Below, piece after piece: positions 1-10,318 of a stretch of DNA of 64,000 bases. Origin of the DNA: Apostichopus japonicus (lineage: Eukaryota > Echinodermata > Holothuroidea > Aspidochirotida > Stichopodidae); the NCBI RefSeq assembly GCF_037975245.1, contig NC_092565.1:13795499-13859498 (forward strand). The letters are read 5' to 3'. A program made the translations under genes and the position numbers. The notes under the pieces are model-generated. The model saw only the letters and a program-made list of their open reading frames with translations. It was not told the origin of the DNA and ran no database searches. Position 1 is the first letter of the stretch. Each line of letters opens with the position of its first letter.

Positions 1-3
1 CCT

Positions 4-2155
4 ATGTATGTGAGGAACTACTGCAAAACAAATGTACAGAATTTCTTCTCAACAATCCAAGATGCTTCTTGGGAAAATGTTTCATGCCAAACTGATGCAA
101 ACATTGCCTATTCTATGTTTTATAACAATTTCAATGCCATATATAATCAATGCTTTCCTGAGCAATGGGTCACCAAATCTAAGAGACGTCGAAAGAGATG
201 CCTGTGGATTACTGCAGGTATTCTAGTTTCTATCAAAAGAAAAATAAGCTATTTAAAAGACATATTAAGAACCCGTCGGGTGTAAATAAAACTATTTATT
301 CTCAATATCGCAATAAGCTCAATCATGTTATCAAATATTCTAGAAAATTATATTTCAACAATAAATTTGATAATGCGAGGAGTAACCCAAAAGGCACATG
401 GGATACCATTAACCAACTACTCCATAAAGGTCGTAAACAATCATCGTATCCCTCTTTTTCAAGGATGGTGACAAAGAGATTAACACCGACCATGACATTG
501 CTAATAAATTTAATGACTTTTTCGTCAATCTGGGGCCATCACTGGCAAGTAAAATCAACCACAAACGTAAATCACAGGAATCTGTGAACATTGATGTTAA
601 CACTCATTCCATGTTTTCTCATCCTGTCAGTGAGGAGGAGTTGTTAAAAACAGCAGCCTCTTGCATGAAACCCGATAAAGCAGCTGGATACGATGATCTT
701 AAGCCTGGTATTGTAAGACAAGTTATCCTATTTATTACCAAACCATTAACCCACATTTGTAATTTGTCGTTCAATACCAGTATTTTTCCTGATATGCTAA
801 AAATTGCCAAGGTCATCCCTGTCTTTAAGAAAGGGGATTCAGAAAACTTTGAAAATTATCGACCTATATCACTATTATCATGTTTTTCCAAAATAGTTGA
901 AAGGCTTATGTATAATCGTATTTTTAACTTTATTTCAAAATATAACATTTTATGCCAGGAACAGTATGGATTCCGTCCTGAACACTCCACTGAGCTAGCA
1001 CTAGCTGATGCCATTGACAATTTGTATAGTAATCTTGACAAGAATAGTACCTGTGTCGGGGTTTTCCTGGACCTCTCAAAGGCCTTTGACAAAATAGACC
1101 ACACAATTCTGCTTAATAAATTACACCGTTACGGCATAAGAGGAACCCCTCTTAATTGGATCGACAGTTACTTAGCAAGCCGCTACCAATATACATCCTA
1201 CAAAAATGCTCATTCCCAACCGGAGAGAATTCAATGTGGTGTGCCACAAGGCTCTATACTTGGTCCATTGCTTTTTATCCTATATGTTAATGGCATTACC
1301 AATGTTTCTGATAAAGTTAAAGTTGTTTTGTTTGCTGACGACACAAATATTTTCTTCGTATCACAATCGAGAACTTTATTTCATATTGAAGTATCAACTG
1401 AATTAGACAAGTTCAGCAACTGGTTTGCTGGCAACAAATTATCATTGAATATTGATAAAACAAACTATATAGTTTTTAATACTTCTAAAAATTTTACATG
1501 GAATGCTGATATTACTATGGGTAGTAAAAGACTACAACAAGTCAATAGTACTAGATTTTTAGGCATATATATAGATCATTTACTTAAATGGTGTGACCAC
1601 ATTACAACTGTCTGTAAAAAAGTTGCAAAAAACACCGGTGTTTTAGCTAAGCCTAAGCATTATCTGCCACAACACATACTAAAGATTCTCAATCAGACAT
1701 TAGTCCAGCCACATATTACGTATTGTTGTAACATATGGTCTGGTACTAGATATACCAATCTGAATCCCATTTGTATTACACAGAAGAGAGCAGTCCGCCA
1801 TATAACACATGCCAAACCACGGGACCACACAAATCCTCTTTTTAAGCGTTCTAAGTTGTTAAAAGCTGATTTCATTATTTGGGTTAACCTTGCTACATTT
1901 GCTTATAAGGCATGGAATGGACTGTTACCAAATGCTTTTAATGACTACTTAATATGTAACAGTGATATTCACCATATACCAGATCTTCAGGCAATGCACA
2001 TTATAACAGGTATAATTCTACAATGGGGATGTTATCACCAAGGGCACGTACAATCAAAACATGGAATTCTCTATCAGACAATATTACAAATAAACCTTCT
2101 GCAAAATCATTCAGATGAAACTTTATTCAAAAAATTATTGCATCTTATTAATTGA
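4..2155 (+). pseudogene. LINE copy A ORF2 remnant: reverse transcriptase with frameshifts
   Basis: ORF2 of a LINE, whose product would nick target DNA and reverse-transcribe the element RNA. The upstream linker is split over two frames (4-285 and 198-587, shift near 235), and a further shift near 460 leads into the long open frame 584-2155. That frame shows the usual RT blocks in order: KAAGYDD, the NYRPISLLSCFSKI block, the YGFRPEHST block, VFLDLSKAFDKIDH, CGVPQGSILGPLLF and the catalytic FADD box at 1331-1342. The catalytic aspartates are intact. After about 1960 the frame leaves the family sequence: RYNSTMGMLSPRART-type residues appear in the +1 frame, and the reading returns near 2115 for the end KKLLHLIN. 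It is therefore a pseudogene despite the long open frame. The endonuclease domain lies outside the window. Confidence 0.9.
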
Positions 2156-2209
2156 ACATGTTCATTTTTTCTTATATATTTTGTTTTCTTTTTCCTTTTC
2201 TTTACAGGG

Positions 2210-2253
2210 AGTCCTCTACTTTGTTAAGCCATCTGAAGGTTTTTTAGAGGACT
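2210..2253 (+). other. 3' UTR hairpin of LINE copy A
   Basis: A 9-bp perfect stem AGTCCTCTA / TAGAGGACT (2210-2218 with 2245-2253) encloses a second small stem AAGCC / GGTTT (2226-2230 with 2238-2242, one G-U pair). The same structure with compensating base changes is present in copies B and C. LINE 3' hairpins are recognised by the element's own RT in several LINE families; that role is inferred here. Confidence 0.75.
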
Positions 2254-2301
2254 TCCTATCACATTGAATATATTCACATGATAAACAAATCAAATCAAAT
2301 T

Positions 2302-2861
2302 TGTGAATAGGACTGCATAATGCAATTTTAGTCTAGTATGTTAATTATTTAACAATGTCTATTTTCCTCAAGATGAGCCTTATTCTCAAAAGTTATACCT
2401 GTACTTACATTTTATTATGCCTTTGTTTGCTAGCTGGGTCATCTACTTGGTTATTTTTCAGTGGAACAGGTGTCACTTAACTGTTTCTTCTCCTCTTTAC
2501 TGCTTGCATGTGTTCCTCTCATTCCTAAATTTGTCCATCAACTTCATGCTCCAGTAATCCTGTTTCAAAAGGAATTATAAATAATATCGACACTCTATGT
2601 TCACATACTGGGTAATCACCAATCACAATAAATCCCATTCCAACCCCATAGCTTCACGCACACACACACATCTAATCAAATACACACACATGCTGTTTGA
2701 AAGCAGTTATTTCCTATTCACAATTGGTTTGGTCTACCAAACATACTCTGAAACTCTCTACAAAGACAACGATGCACAGAGCTGACCCTGGCAACCTAGG
2801 ATAAGGAATTATATTTTACCCAGCCCAGACACAATAGCATGTACATATAAACATTACTTAC
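2302..2861. other. AT-rich DNA, nothing recognised
   Basis: There is no convincing reading frame, RNA gene or repeat structure. A short CA-rich patch (ACACACACAC near 2655-2690) is the only simple sequence. Confidence 0.5.
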
Positions 2862-3012
2862 TACAGGATGAGCGCCAGGTATGGATGCCTGTCCCAGGAA
2901 AGGGTAGCCCCCGCTGCCTCTGAGTAGTGGGCAGTTCAAGTGCAGCTCGTAGATTGCTCAACAGCATGTCTCTTCCCAGTCCTGTGGTCAGTACACTACA
3001 ACCAGTTTGTAC
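2862..3012 (-). CDS. putative internal exon of an unidentified host gene
   Basis: On the minus strand an acceptor-like TTTCATTACATGTAG ends at 3013, and a near-consensus donor GTAAGTAATG starts at 2861. The 151 bp between them are open in exactly one frame, giving about 50 residues that include GLGRDMLLSNLRAALELP and GLPFPGTGIHTW. The base composition is richer in GC than the surrounding DNA, as expected of coding sequence. I do not recognise the protein. Possible partner exons on the same strand (5593-5708 and 8081-8268) are much weaker. The frame and both splice signals are seen directly; that it is an exon of a live gene is inference. Confidence 0.4.
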
Positions 3013-3632
3013 CTACATGTAATGAAAGAAATTAATCAAAAAGAATATGGCACAAAAGAGGGTTCTAATTAAGAAGACACTGCAACTGAATGGCCTCTCC
3101 AAAGACTTTCCAATTCAGGCAGAATATGATCATCAATATCACAACCCTCTAAGTATAATGCAAGAAGTAAGACTCCATTTGCTCCTGCAAGCCAATGCAG
3201 ATATGTAATAGTTGCGAATGTCACCATGGATACATTTGTTATTGGTTACCATCACAGTAACAAGTTGTGCTTAATGGGTGAAATGAAAAGAAGAAGGGAT
3301 CACAAGGTACAAAGTCCAGGCAATGAGGGCTGTTCAGCAAAGATGCCCTATTTCTCAGATGAACAAAATGGTGGAAAGATTTGTGAATCCAAATTACTTA
3401 CAGGTAAGAATCCACTAATGGTCAAGTGTCTCACAACTAATGCTGATGGCAAGGCATGTAAAAGGTTCAGTAGTACAATGGCTGTAACTACTCATTCTGA
3501 AAGTGAACTTAACCTGTTAGATCAAGTTCACCTACTCAAGTCACTCCGCAGAGCACTGACTATATTAAAGCAGTGTTCTCCTCTGATATGTTCCTGCAAA
3601 AACTGTGACTAAGAAGCGCTTGACAATCTCAT
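3013..3632. other. no firm gene; contains a 128-codon open frame
   Basis: An open frame on the plus strand (3226-3612) starts with a good initiation context (CACCATGG) and runs 128 codons without any motif I recognise. It includes a donor-like CAG/GTAAGA near 3401. In AT-rich DNA a frame of this length can arise by chance, so I do not call it a gene. Confidence 0.4.
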
Positions 3633-4112
3633 AAATACCTGGGAGAAACCATCACTGATAAATTGGAGTGGAATGAACATGTAAAACGTATTCTAGCAAA
3701 AACTAATCAGCGTATGTTCCTATTACAGAAGCTTAATTTATTCGGACTAGACCAACTCTTATTTCTCTGTTCTATATTAAAATCGGCAATCAAGACCACC
3801 ATTACATTCTGTTTAGCCACGTGGGGTGAAAATACTACTGCTAGAGACATGACCAAGTTAAGTAGACTAGTTTCTAAAGCAAGGAAAGTTTGTCGCTCAC
3901 ATGACCTCAGTTCAGTAGATGGGTTGCTTGTCAGAGTATCACAGAGTAATATGAAGTCAATCATGTCATCCCAACATCCTCTGGGGCATCAGGTAGATTA
4001 CAGCAATCAAACAGGCAGACTAATTGTCATGAGATGCCGAACCGAGAGATACAGGCGTTCTTTCTTGCAAAGGGCTATTCTCAATCTTGCCAATGAATTA
4101 TGTAGGAAATAG
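3633..4112 (+). pseudogene. C-terminal end of a LINE reverse transcriptase (L2/Maui-like)
   Basis: Reading from 3633 the frame begins KYLGETITDKLEWNEHVKR, the motif that follows the RT catalytic core in many LINEs. It continues through a YLLRR-type helix region (MFLLQKLNLFGL), a WGENTTARDMTKLSRLVSKA segment, SSQHPLGHQV and the closing RCRTERYRRSFLQRAI. The order and content match the post-RT domain of L2/Maui-type elements as I know them. Nothing of the RT palm or endonuclease is present upstream, so this is a 5'-truncated insertion. The last 150 codons are open, which suggests only moderate age. It cannot be functional on its own. Confidence 0.7.
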
Positions 4113-4280
4113 GCCAAATATATGTGTCAAAACATGGACATAGTAGTCTTAATTTTTTGTTTTAGGAATCAGATTTTTATGTATTTTCGATGTATTTATG
4201 ATTGTTTTATTGTCTGTTTTACTGAGATGGACTGAATGCCAATTTTTATGGTCAATAAATTTCTTATATCTGAAATATCA
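3633..4280 (+). mobile_element. 5'-truncated LINE fragment of a second clade
   Basis: The tail of a LINE ORF2 (3633-4112) is followed by about 165 bp of AT-rich 3' UTR-like sequence. The encoded protein differs from copies A-C and resembles the C-terminal region of fish-type L2/Maui or Rex1-like LINEs. There is no clear poly(A) or microsatellite tail, so the right end is approximate. Confidence 0.65.
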
Positions 4281-4509
4281 AAAGCGCTTTATCAACATGT
4301 TTAGAATGCCTTGCAAAGTACTACAGTGGAAATCATTTATATTGCCAAAAGCATTCATTTGTATGCAAGAGGGGCAGGAAGTACACATTTCCATGTATGC
4401 CAAATGCTGCAAAGGGTTCTCTGCTAATATCCCACACTGACAGCAGGAAGCTAAACAAAATATCTGAGACACCCACCTGCAGCAAATGATTATGGTCCAC
4501 TCGTTTTGA
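4281..4509. other. short spacer, nothing recognised
   Basis: I see no supported feature. Open frames on both strands here are short and overlap without any motif. Confidence 0.4.
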
Positions 4510-4887
4510 GACTTCCACTCAAAAGCAGATGTCATCAATAAGGCTTTCACTGTGACCAATCCAAAACATAGTACCACACTTTCGTGCATTGGTCAGTACA
4601 GGGACTACAGTTCCATACACATAGCATATAATGTGCCTGAAGAGTCCATAGCCAGGAAGATGGAAGCTGCAGTATTAAAGGTGAGCTCAAATAGTCCATG
4701 TATCCAGACTCTGAAATAGATGCAAAGAAAACAGCAATGTGATGAATTACGTAAGAGAGGCAGAGCATACAGACGGAGGAGAGCACAACTCAGAGAGAGA
4801 AAGTACAAGCTACATGGTAGAACTACAAACATAAACCAGTCCAGTATCTATAAGAAAGATCAACTGATTCATGACCAGTTACTCTAG
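4510..4887 (+). pseudogene. unidentified coding remnant with an Arg/Lys-rich tail, one in-frame stop
   Basis: One frame is open from just after a TGA at 4507 to a TAG at 4885, interrupted only by a TAG at 4717-4719. The first part (about 69 codons) contains VINKAFTVTNPKHSTT, GQYRDYSSIHIAYNVPEES and IARKMEAAVLK. The second part (55 codons) is very basic, with RKRGRAYRRRRAQLRERKY. The second segment directly continues the first in frame, and the basic cluster is unlikely in random AT-rich DNA. I take it as a decayed coding sequence, perhaps from a transposon-borne gene. There is no ATG at the left end and no clear splice acceptor, so the upstream part is missing or lies in an exon I cannot see. 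I do not recognise the family. Confidence 0.4.
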
Positions 4888-4998
4888 GATGAAAAACTAC
4901 ACGGATGATGAAGATGACAATATTTATCAGTGGTGCCAGTAATTTGTAAACTGAGTCTATCCACACTCACTGTTATGAGTTAAAACAGTATCACTCAG

Positions 4999-5416
4999 TC
5001 AGGGAAGTAGGCAATCAAGCTGATGACCATAAACTTGGCAAGTGCCATCAAACTTTCCAGGCTTTCTGCTGTGTTGCACTGCAAGATACTGTTGAGAGAT
5101 GTGACACTTCTCTCCACATGTAGGCTGTTGTGGAATATGTAGGAGATGTCAAATGGTTTGGTCCTTAAGATTTCTTTACTTTGCACAATACTTTGAAGAG
5201 CATATATGTCAGAATGTGGACTCTGCTGCCTCTTCTCTTAGCTGCCAGGGTTAGCATTGTGAAAATAATGCCATATGCTGGTGCCCCTGGCTTACTGATG
5301 GTGTAGGCACCTGTCCACATTCTGCATCCCACTGTGTAACTTGCTGGGGCTGATGTATGTTTTGCCAACTTTTCATTTATGTCATCAGCCCATGCCATCC
5401 AATCTTGGTCTGACAT
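4999..5416 (-). pseudogene. broken His-Me-finger (zinc-loop homing-endonuclease-like) gene
   Basis: Three overlapping minus-strand frames together follow the pattern of metazoan proteins with the zf-His_Me_endon type domain. The first frame (5165-5416) starts MSDQDWMAWADDINEKL and carries GCRMWTGA, then PAYGI, then RVHILTYML. In the family these correspond to a zinc-binding Cys, a YG.I strand and a VHRL.YML segment. After a frameshift near 5175 the next frame gives FDISYIFHNSLHVER, which matches the family's DISHLCHNSLCV catalytic and zinc segment. Its first His is replaced by Tyr and both Cys are lost. A second shift gives the closing GHQLDCLLP ending at a stop at 4999-5001, similar to the family's GH..PDCLL end. 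The frameshifts and lost ligands make it a pseudogene. Assignment rests on motif memory, not a search. Confidence 0.5.
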
Positions 5417-6829
5417 TGTAAAGGTGTGAGCTTTCCAGTTCCATATGTATAAATGTATATAGGCCTAAGCTTATTCTGAATGCAGCTTGGGGCTCAGTTC
5501 AGCTGATTCTTACACCACATTGAGTAGTAATATATGCTTTTAAACTTCTGTCGCTTTTGCTCTGCTACACTGCACAGAAGTAGGCTACTCACCAGATCTA
5601 CAACTTCCCTATCAAATAAGCTACATGTACTACTTAGTGAGTGTAAGTCTGTGATGGTATAAGCTCTGAGGTGATGGGCATTACTTTCACTTTTCCCCTT
5701 TGAGGTAGCTGAGAGTTTTTCACACCTACCCATGCAATCACCCCATTCTTTATCATAAAGTTGAAATTTGATTTCTTCTTGAATATGAAACTTTTTCCTA
5801 ATTTTAAGTTGCTAACTCTTCAAACTCAACACATTGCTTCTGTTCTTTTATGGTGAGATCATAGATGTGAGGAGTTCATAAATACTGATTTAGTTTCAGA
5901 ACCAATTCTACATGTTAATCTTCTTACAACTGTTTATTCAACATATGTGAGAAAAGGTTTCCTCATGTAAGTGAATGAAGTGTCAATGTTCCAAAAGTAT
6001 ATTGAACCTTTCTGTCCAGCACATTTTTGGCATTTATATGTAAAATTCCACCTGTTTTCTGCCATACTTCCTCTGTGGGAAATGGTGTAGTGCAACCCTG
6101 CATTTCTGTACTGTAAAGAAAGAAAAAATAGATAACTAAAATCCTGGTTATCAGTACTGAAGGGCTCATTTATTAAAATTACAATTCATTATTCTTAATC
6201 GTAGTTAACCATAAACATAGATTGAAATACAGATCTTGTCTCTTACTATTTTTATAACCAGAACTGCATGTGGATTCCTAACATAGTTAACGATCAGCTA
6301 TCTGCAGTATTCTGTTTGTAAAGTGTTTGTGTAATGCGGCTGAGCAAGAGTCTTTCCAGTAAAGCTGTTGGAAAAGGGAAGAACACTAATGGAGTAAATG
6401 AAAACAATTAAATGATACCTTAAATAACTGTTGACCAGCTGATAAACATATTTATATTTTAAATGCAATTTCCCCAGATTAGTGATAGTAATATACCTAA
6501 CATGTGTTCATCCGTGGGTGGGAAAGCAATTATTTACTCTGTCACTGTGAATTTCCCTCATGCAGTGGCATTGCTGGCACGACTCTTGCTCAATCGTGTT
6601 CGTGTTACATTTGCAAAGAGAAAGTTAAGCTTACCTTCTAAAAGGTTAAGTTAACCTTAAAAGTGCTATTTCAAAAAGGTTAAGAAGGTTGGCTTCTGCA
6701 ATTGCGTAGGCCTACAGCACACATACTTTATGCTTGACCTTATTATAGTTTAGATTAGGATCAGGAGGGACACTCAAGTCCCCATCAAATACCCTATAGG
6801 AGATGGAAGAAAACTGATGACACAAACGG
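5417..6829. other. gene-poor DNA; weak candidate exon only
   Basis: On the minus strand 5593-5708 is open, with a CTCTCAG acceptor-like end and a GTGAGT donor, but the pyrimidine tract is poor. A cluster of GGTTAAG repeats lies near 6640-6690. Two of the six exact TAGGCCTA palindromes are here (5460 and 6707). Positions 6735-6829 probably belong to the 3' UTR of the next LINE fragment. Nothing else is recognised. Confidence 0.4.
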
Positions 6830-7146
6830 TCAGACCCGATTACAATGCTTAAAGTGCTTGTCCAAAGCATTCTTAAACCCATTCACACTACAGTACTTGC
6901 AAGTGCAATTTTCTCAGGCAAACCATTCCACTCATTCACGACCCTATTAGAAAAAAATTTATGCCGAATATTAATGCTACTTTGTGACTTGTGGAGTTTA
7001 AGACAATGACATCTGGTACAACCACTATCAGCAAACATGAAAAGTCAGTGACTATCAAGATACTTAATAAAGATATCACTTTTATGAAACCTACGTTTGA
7101 GTTGAATCTTGGTCTTGGTCACTGCATAATCTAGATCTATGGGAAG
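6830..7146 (-). pseudogene. C-terminal fragment of a third LINE reverse transcriptase
   Basis: On the minus strand the frame reads RCHCLKLHKSQSSINIRH and then KFFSNRVVNEWNGLPEKI. This is the FFS.RVVNEWN.LP motif found near the C terminus of many CR1/Jockey-group LINE ORF2 proteins. One in-frame TGA near 7035 and a frameshift near 6885 break it. In the shifted frame it ends NGFKNALDKHFKHCNRV with a stop at 6830-6832. The upstream RT core is absent, so it is a truncated dead copy. It differs in sequence from copies A-C and from the 3633-4112 fragment. Confidence 0.6.
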
Positions 7147-8587
7147 ACTGTCCATGAACTTGTGTTTGAGTTACTTTGTTTCTCTGAAATTTAGTGACTC
7201 TAGGCCTGACTCGTTGCATAACTGGTAATAGTTCCTGAAAACTCAACATGAATTGAATATGAACCACTGAATCAAGAACTACTGGAGACTAATAATTCTT
7301 CACATCCTTGGCTAGATGAAGTAATGGTTTCTAATACAAACGGTATACTTTATCAATCCCGTTCTTGAACCATTGGCCAGAAAATTGTGTCCTTTCTGGA
7401 GAGAAGTATTGAAGAAAACCGGACTGATGGTGTGCTATTTATAATAATCCCTCTGCCTAATACAAATACCAAAGTATTTAATTAAAAAATAGTGAATTGC
7501 ACATAAAGCTCCTAAGGCGACATCTTTGCTCTAGGTAAATTTAACTCTTTTCACAACACTTAGGACGACATAGCATAAACTCACCACTTATGGCGACAAT
7601 GGTGATTTAGTGTAATTTCGTCACACTGGACGATTAAATACAATTAACTAGTTTATTAATTTCACATATACATGTCACCCTATGTGAAATTAACTCTTTC
7701 CACAACACTTAATAAATTAATAAATTGTGAAAGACATAACACCAGAGATCTACAGTCAATATGAAAAGATGCCTGTATACAGTATTTAGAACTGCTCAAT
7801 GGGATCATTTCAACTCAAGCTGGATTCTAAACCAGAAAATTTCCAACATATGAATTCTGGCCATTAACTTACATCACTAATAGTTTCAGAACTTGACTAC
7901 TGTTCATTTGTCAGTTTATTGAGTAATCGTAATGACAGGCTCTTAGCATTACACTCATAAACACACATACTGCTACTTCACAAAAATGCATTGTGTTACA
8001 TATTGAAACAATTTTACATAACACAAAACAGCATGGAATGAATACAATATGACAAAAACAGGGAGTTTGCAGGAACTCACCAGGACTCACAAAAGCCTTC
8101 AAGATCTTTGCAATCTAGACACACCTCAAGGTGCCCCTGCATACTCAAGCATGACATATAGCCCTTGTTACTAGGATATATTGGAATTACTGGATATGAG
8201 TTTGCCCGACAGTGCAAGTCTCATTGCAGGAAGTCCACTTCACCTCATTTGTTGTATGTAAGAAGTACCTGGAAAGGAAAAAATAAGTTACTCATTACAA
8301 CAATGTTGCATTTCTATTGCAATTTCCATTTGTTCCTTTACCCTCTGGATTATCAGGTATAAATGAAAACTTTCATTCAGCTTTTACTTAAAATTATCAG
8401 AATTACTATTAAGAGCAACAAACTTACAAATCAGATACAGACTATCATCTAAACCCAGCCTTACAAAATGTGCATCCTCATTGTATTGATGCAAGTTTAT
8501 CAGTCAGATCTAACTGGTGCCATGATACCTCTTTTAAAAATGACTAATTCCCTGCAAACCTAAGCAAATTCCCAATCAGTTTCAATG
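7147..8587. other. gene-poor DNA; one interrupted exon-like stretch
   Basis: A short motif around AACTCTTTNCACAACACTTA occurs twice (near 7545 and 7690). On the minus strand 8081-8268 is bounded by an excellent acceptor (TTTTTTCCTTTCCAG) and a donor GTGAGT. No single frame stays open across it, so it would have to be a decayed or non-coding exon. Nothing else is seen. Confidence 0.35.
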
Positions 8588-8591
8588 TTAA

Positions 8592-8815
8592 AGGTAGTCT
8601 GTATATGCCCCAAATTATAGGATGCTATAATTGCTAGAAGTTTTTAACAAGTTACTTTCATGTAGGCCCTTAGTCCAAATTGTTCTCAGACATTCTTAAT
8701 GAACACACAAGATGACTGAATGTCCCCGTGAGGTAAATTTCCTCAAAAGTTGTAATAAAAACAGTTTATAGAATTTTGACCAAAGGTGACCAAATTTGAA
8801 TATTTGGGCCAACAT
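8592..8815 (+). repeat. left terminal inverted repeat of the TTAA transposon
   Basis: It begins AGGTAGTCTGTATA and contains TTCTCAGACATTCTTAATG and GAGGTAAATTTCCTC. It pairs as inverted repeat with 10085-10314. The inner limit is approximate because similarity fades near TTTGGGCCAACATGGCAT. Confidence 0.7.
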
Positions 8816-10084
8816 GGCATAAATTTAAATAATACATTGAAAAGTTCACTTATTTTTTGGGGGGTTGCTTTGATGCTTTTCACAGAACGATCTGTATCTC
8901 TTACTCATCTAAAAGTTTGCACTGGCTTTGGTTACAGGAAGTGCATGATGATGTGTAAACTGCACCAAGGAATTCTAATGCATCCTCCTGTGCAGTTGAA
9001 TCAAACTCTGGAAGAATCTGTTTCAACCTTGCGAGACAGGAGGCCCATGAAGTTCAGGTTGAAATTGCGTGGAAGAGAGCTTTGATTACTTCCATTAATT
9101 CAGAGCTATGTCCATCATAGTGTTGAATGATGCTGCAAAGAAGCTATAAAAGAAGGAAAATTTAGATTTGTAGAAAATCTACATCTGACATGGGTGGCTC
9201 ATCAATATGAGTGGAAAAGTTTAGGGTTGCAGCCTTCATTTGTATCCATTTTTTTATGATTGCTTGATGTTTCAAAGCACTTTCTTGGAAGTCTGTCACT
9301 AGCTTCTGTAGCTGAAAAGTTACTCTCATCAAGTAAAATGATAAACACATCATATTTTAATAACCATTTGTTGGATATGCTACTGGGAGAAAGGAGTAGA
9401 GGTATCATGAACTTGACAAAGAGAGTGCCAATGTTGGAAATCTAGTATATTTGGGGGATAATAAAACTTAAAACCTTCATTGTTGAAGTGAAAATTATGA
9501 TATTCTGCAATAAGTGCCAATCCTTGGGATGGGGTTGGAACATCACAAAATGCCCCTTGCAACTGTGCCCATATAGGTTGGGATTTTCCCTTCTCCAGGC
9601 ATAGGAGTTTGTCAAGGATATGGTCCTGGCACACTAAAAGTCTTCCATTTTTCAACATTTCCAGGTGAGGAGGATCAAGTCACATGAAGTCTTGCACCTC
9701 CGTAGCTTGGAATCCCTGCCTTAATGAATTTATTTCTAAAGCTGCATGGGTTGTCTTAGGTTACTTACCTTTACAGTAACAGGATTGCTTTGTTCCTGAA
9801 ATAAAAACATTTAACAATATTTAATGTGACTTTTCGAGCATGGCCAGTGATTTTCCACGATCAAGAAATTCACAATAACATGGATCTATATCCATAAAAT
9901 AATGAAACGGAAAACTCAATTTGAAATAGAAAAACCAGTATTCTTTGCAAGAGTTGGATATATATGCAATAACTGTGGGGCTGTATTGACCTTGATCATG
10001 TTTCTCCCTGTAAGAAGGTAACATATATTGTGAAAGAGAAATATAGAACATAGGTTGGGTGGGAAATTGTGCAGGGGGGCAGAG

Positions 10085-10314
10085 GTTTGTTTGGCCCCAA
10101 ATATGCCAAAAGTTCCAATACGGTCACATTTGGTCAACATTTTAAATTGTTGTCATTACCACCCTGGAGGAAATTTACCTCACTGAGACATTCAGTCATC
10201 TTGTGTGTTCATTTAGAATGTCTGAGACCAATCTGGAAATAACAATCTCAAGGAATGTAATTTTTGAAATCTTCAGAAAAGTATGCTATAATTTGTTGCC
10301 TATACAGACTACCT
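10085..10314 (-). repeat. right terminal inverted repeat of the TTAA transposon
   Basis: On the minus strand it starts AGGTAGTCTGTATAGGC and continues through CTCAGACATTCTAAATGAAC and the GAGGTAAATTTCCTC block in the same order as the left arm. Substitutions and small indels show the copy is not recent. Confidence 0.7.
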
Positions 10315-10318
10315 TTAA

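Larger units (their letters stand above)
1..2301 (+). mobile_element. LINE copy A, CR1/L2-like (Jockey superfamily), left end cut by window
   Basis: This is a non-LTR retrotransposon entering from the left edge of the window. It holds the region between endonuclease and reverse transcriptase, the whole reverse transcriptase, a C-terminal region, a 3' UTR with a hairpin (2210-2253) and a terminal microsatellite-like tail of AAATC units (about 2286-2301). Two further copies of the same family, B and C, lie on the minus strand at 18384-21048 and share protein and hairpin. The protein resembles CR1/L2/Daphne/Crack-type LINEs, and I cannot settle the exact clade from sequence alone. Several frameshifts mark it as dead. 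Confidence 0.9.
8588..10318. mobile_element. TTAA-flanked DNA transposon with long terminal inverted repeats
   Basis: Left and right ends are inverted copies. TTAA at 8588-8591 is followed by AGGTAGTCTGTATA, and the mirror image ends at 10314 followed by TTAA at 10315-10318. Homology of the arms extends inward, imperfectly, for about 200 bp. It includes a nearly perfect 40-bp block around AATGAACACACAAGATGACT. TTAA target duplication is a hallmark of piggyBac and Kolobok superfamilies; the AGG terminus fits Kolobok better than the CCC start of most piggyBacs. The 1.3 kb interior has only short frames (for example 9380-9658 minus, 92 codons, containing LLVCQDHILDKLLCL). The copy is therefore non-autonomous or its transposase has decayed. 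Confidence 0.7.

Noticed and set aside
3226-3612. 128-codon open frame with a good start context
   Set aside because: It has no motif, no supporting neighbour and a length attainable by chance in this composition. It is noted in the region description only.
8081-8268. Minus-strand exon with excellent acceptor and donor
   Set aside because: All frames are interrupted by stops, so coding use cannot be supported.
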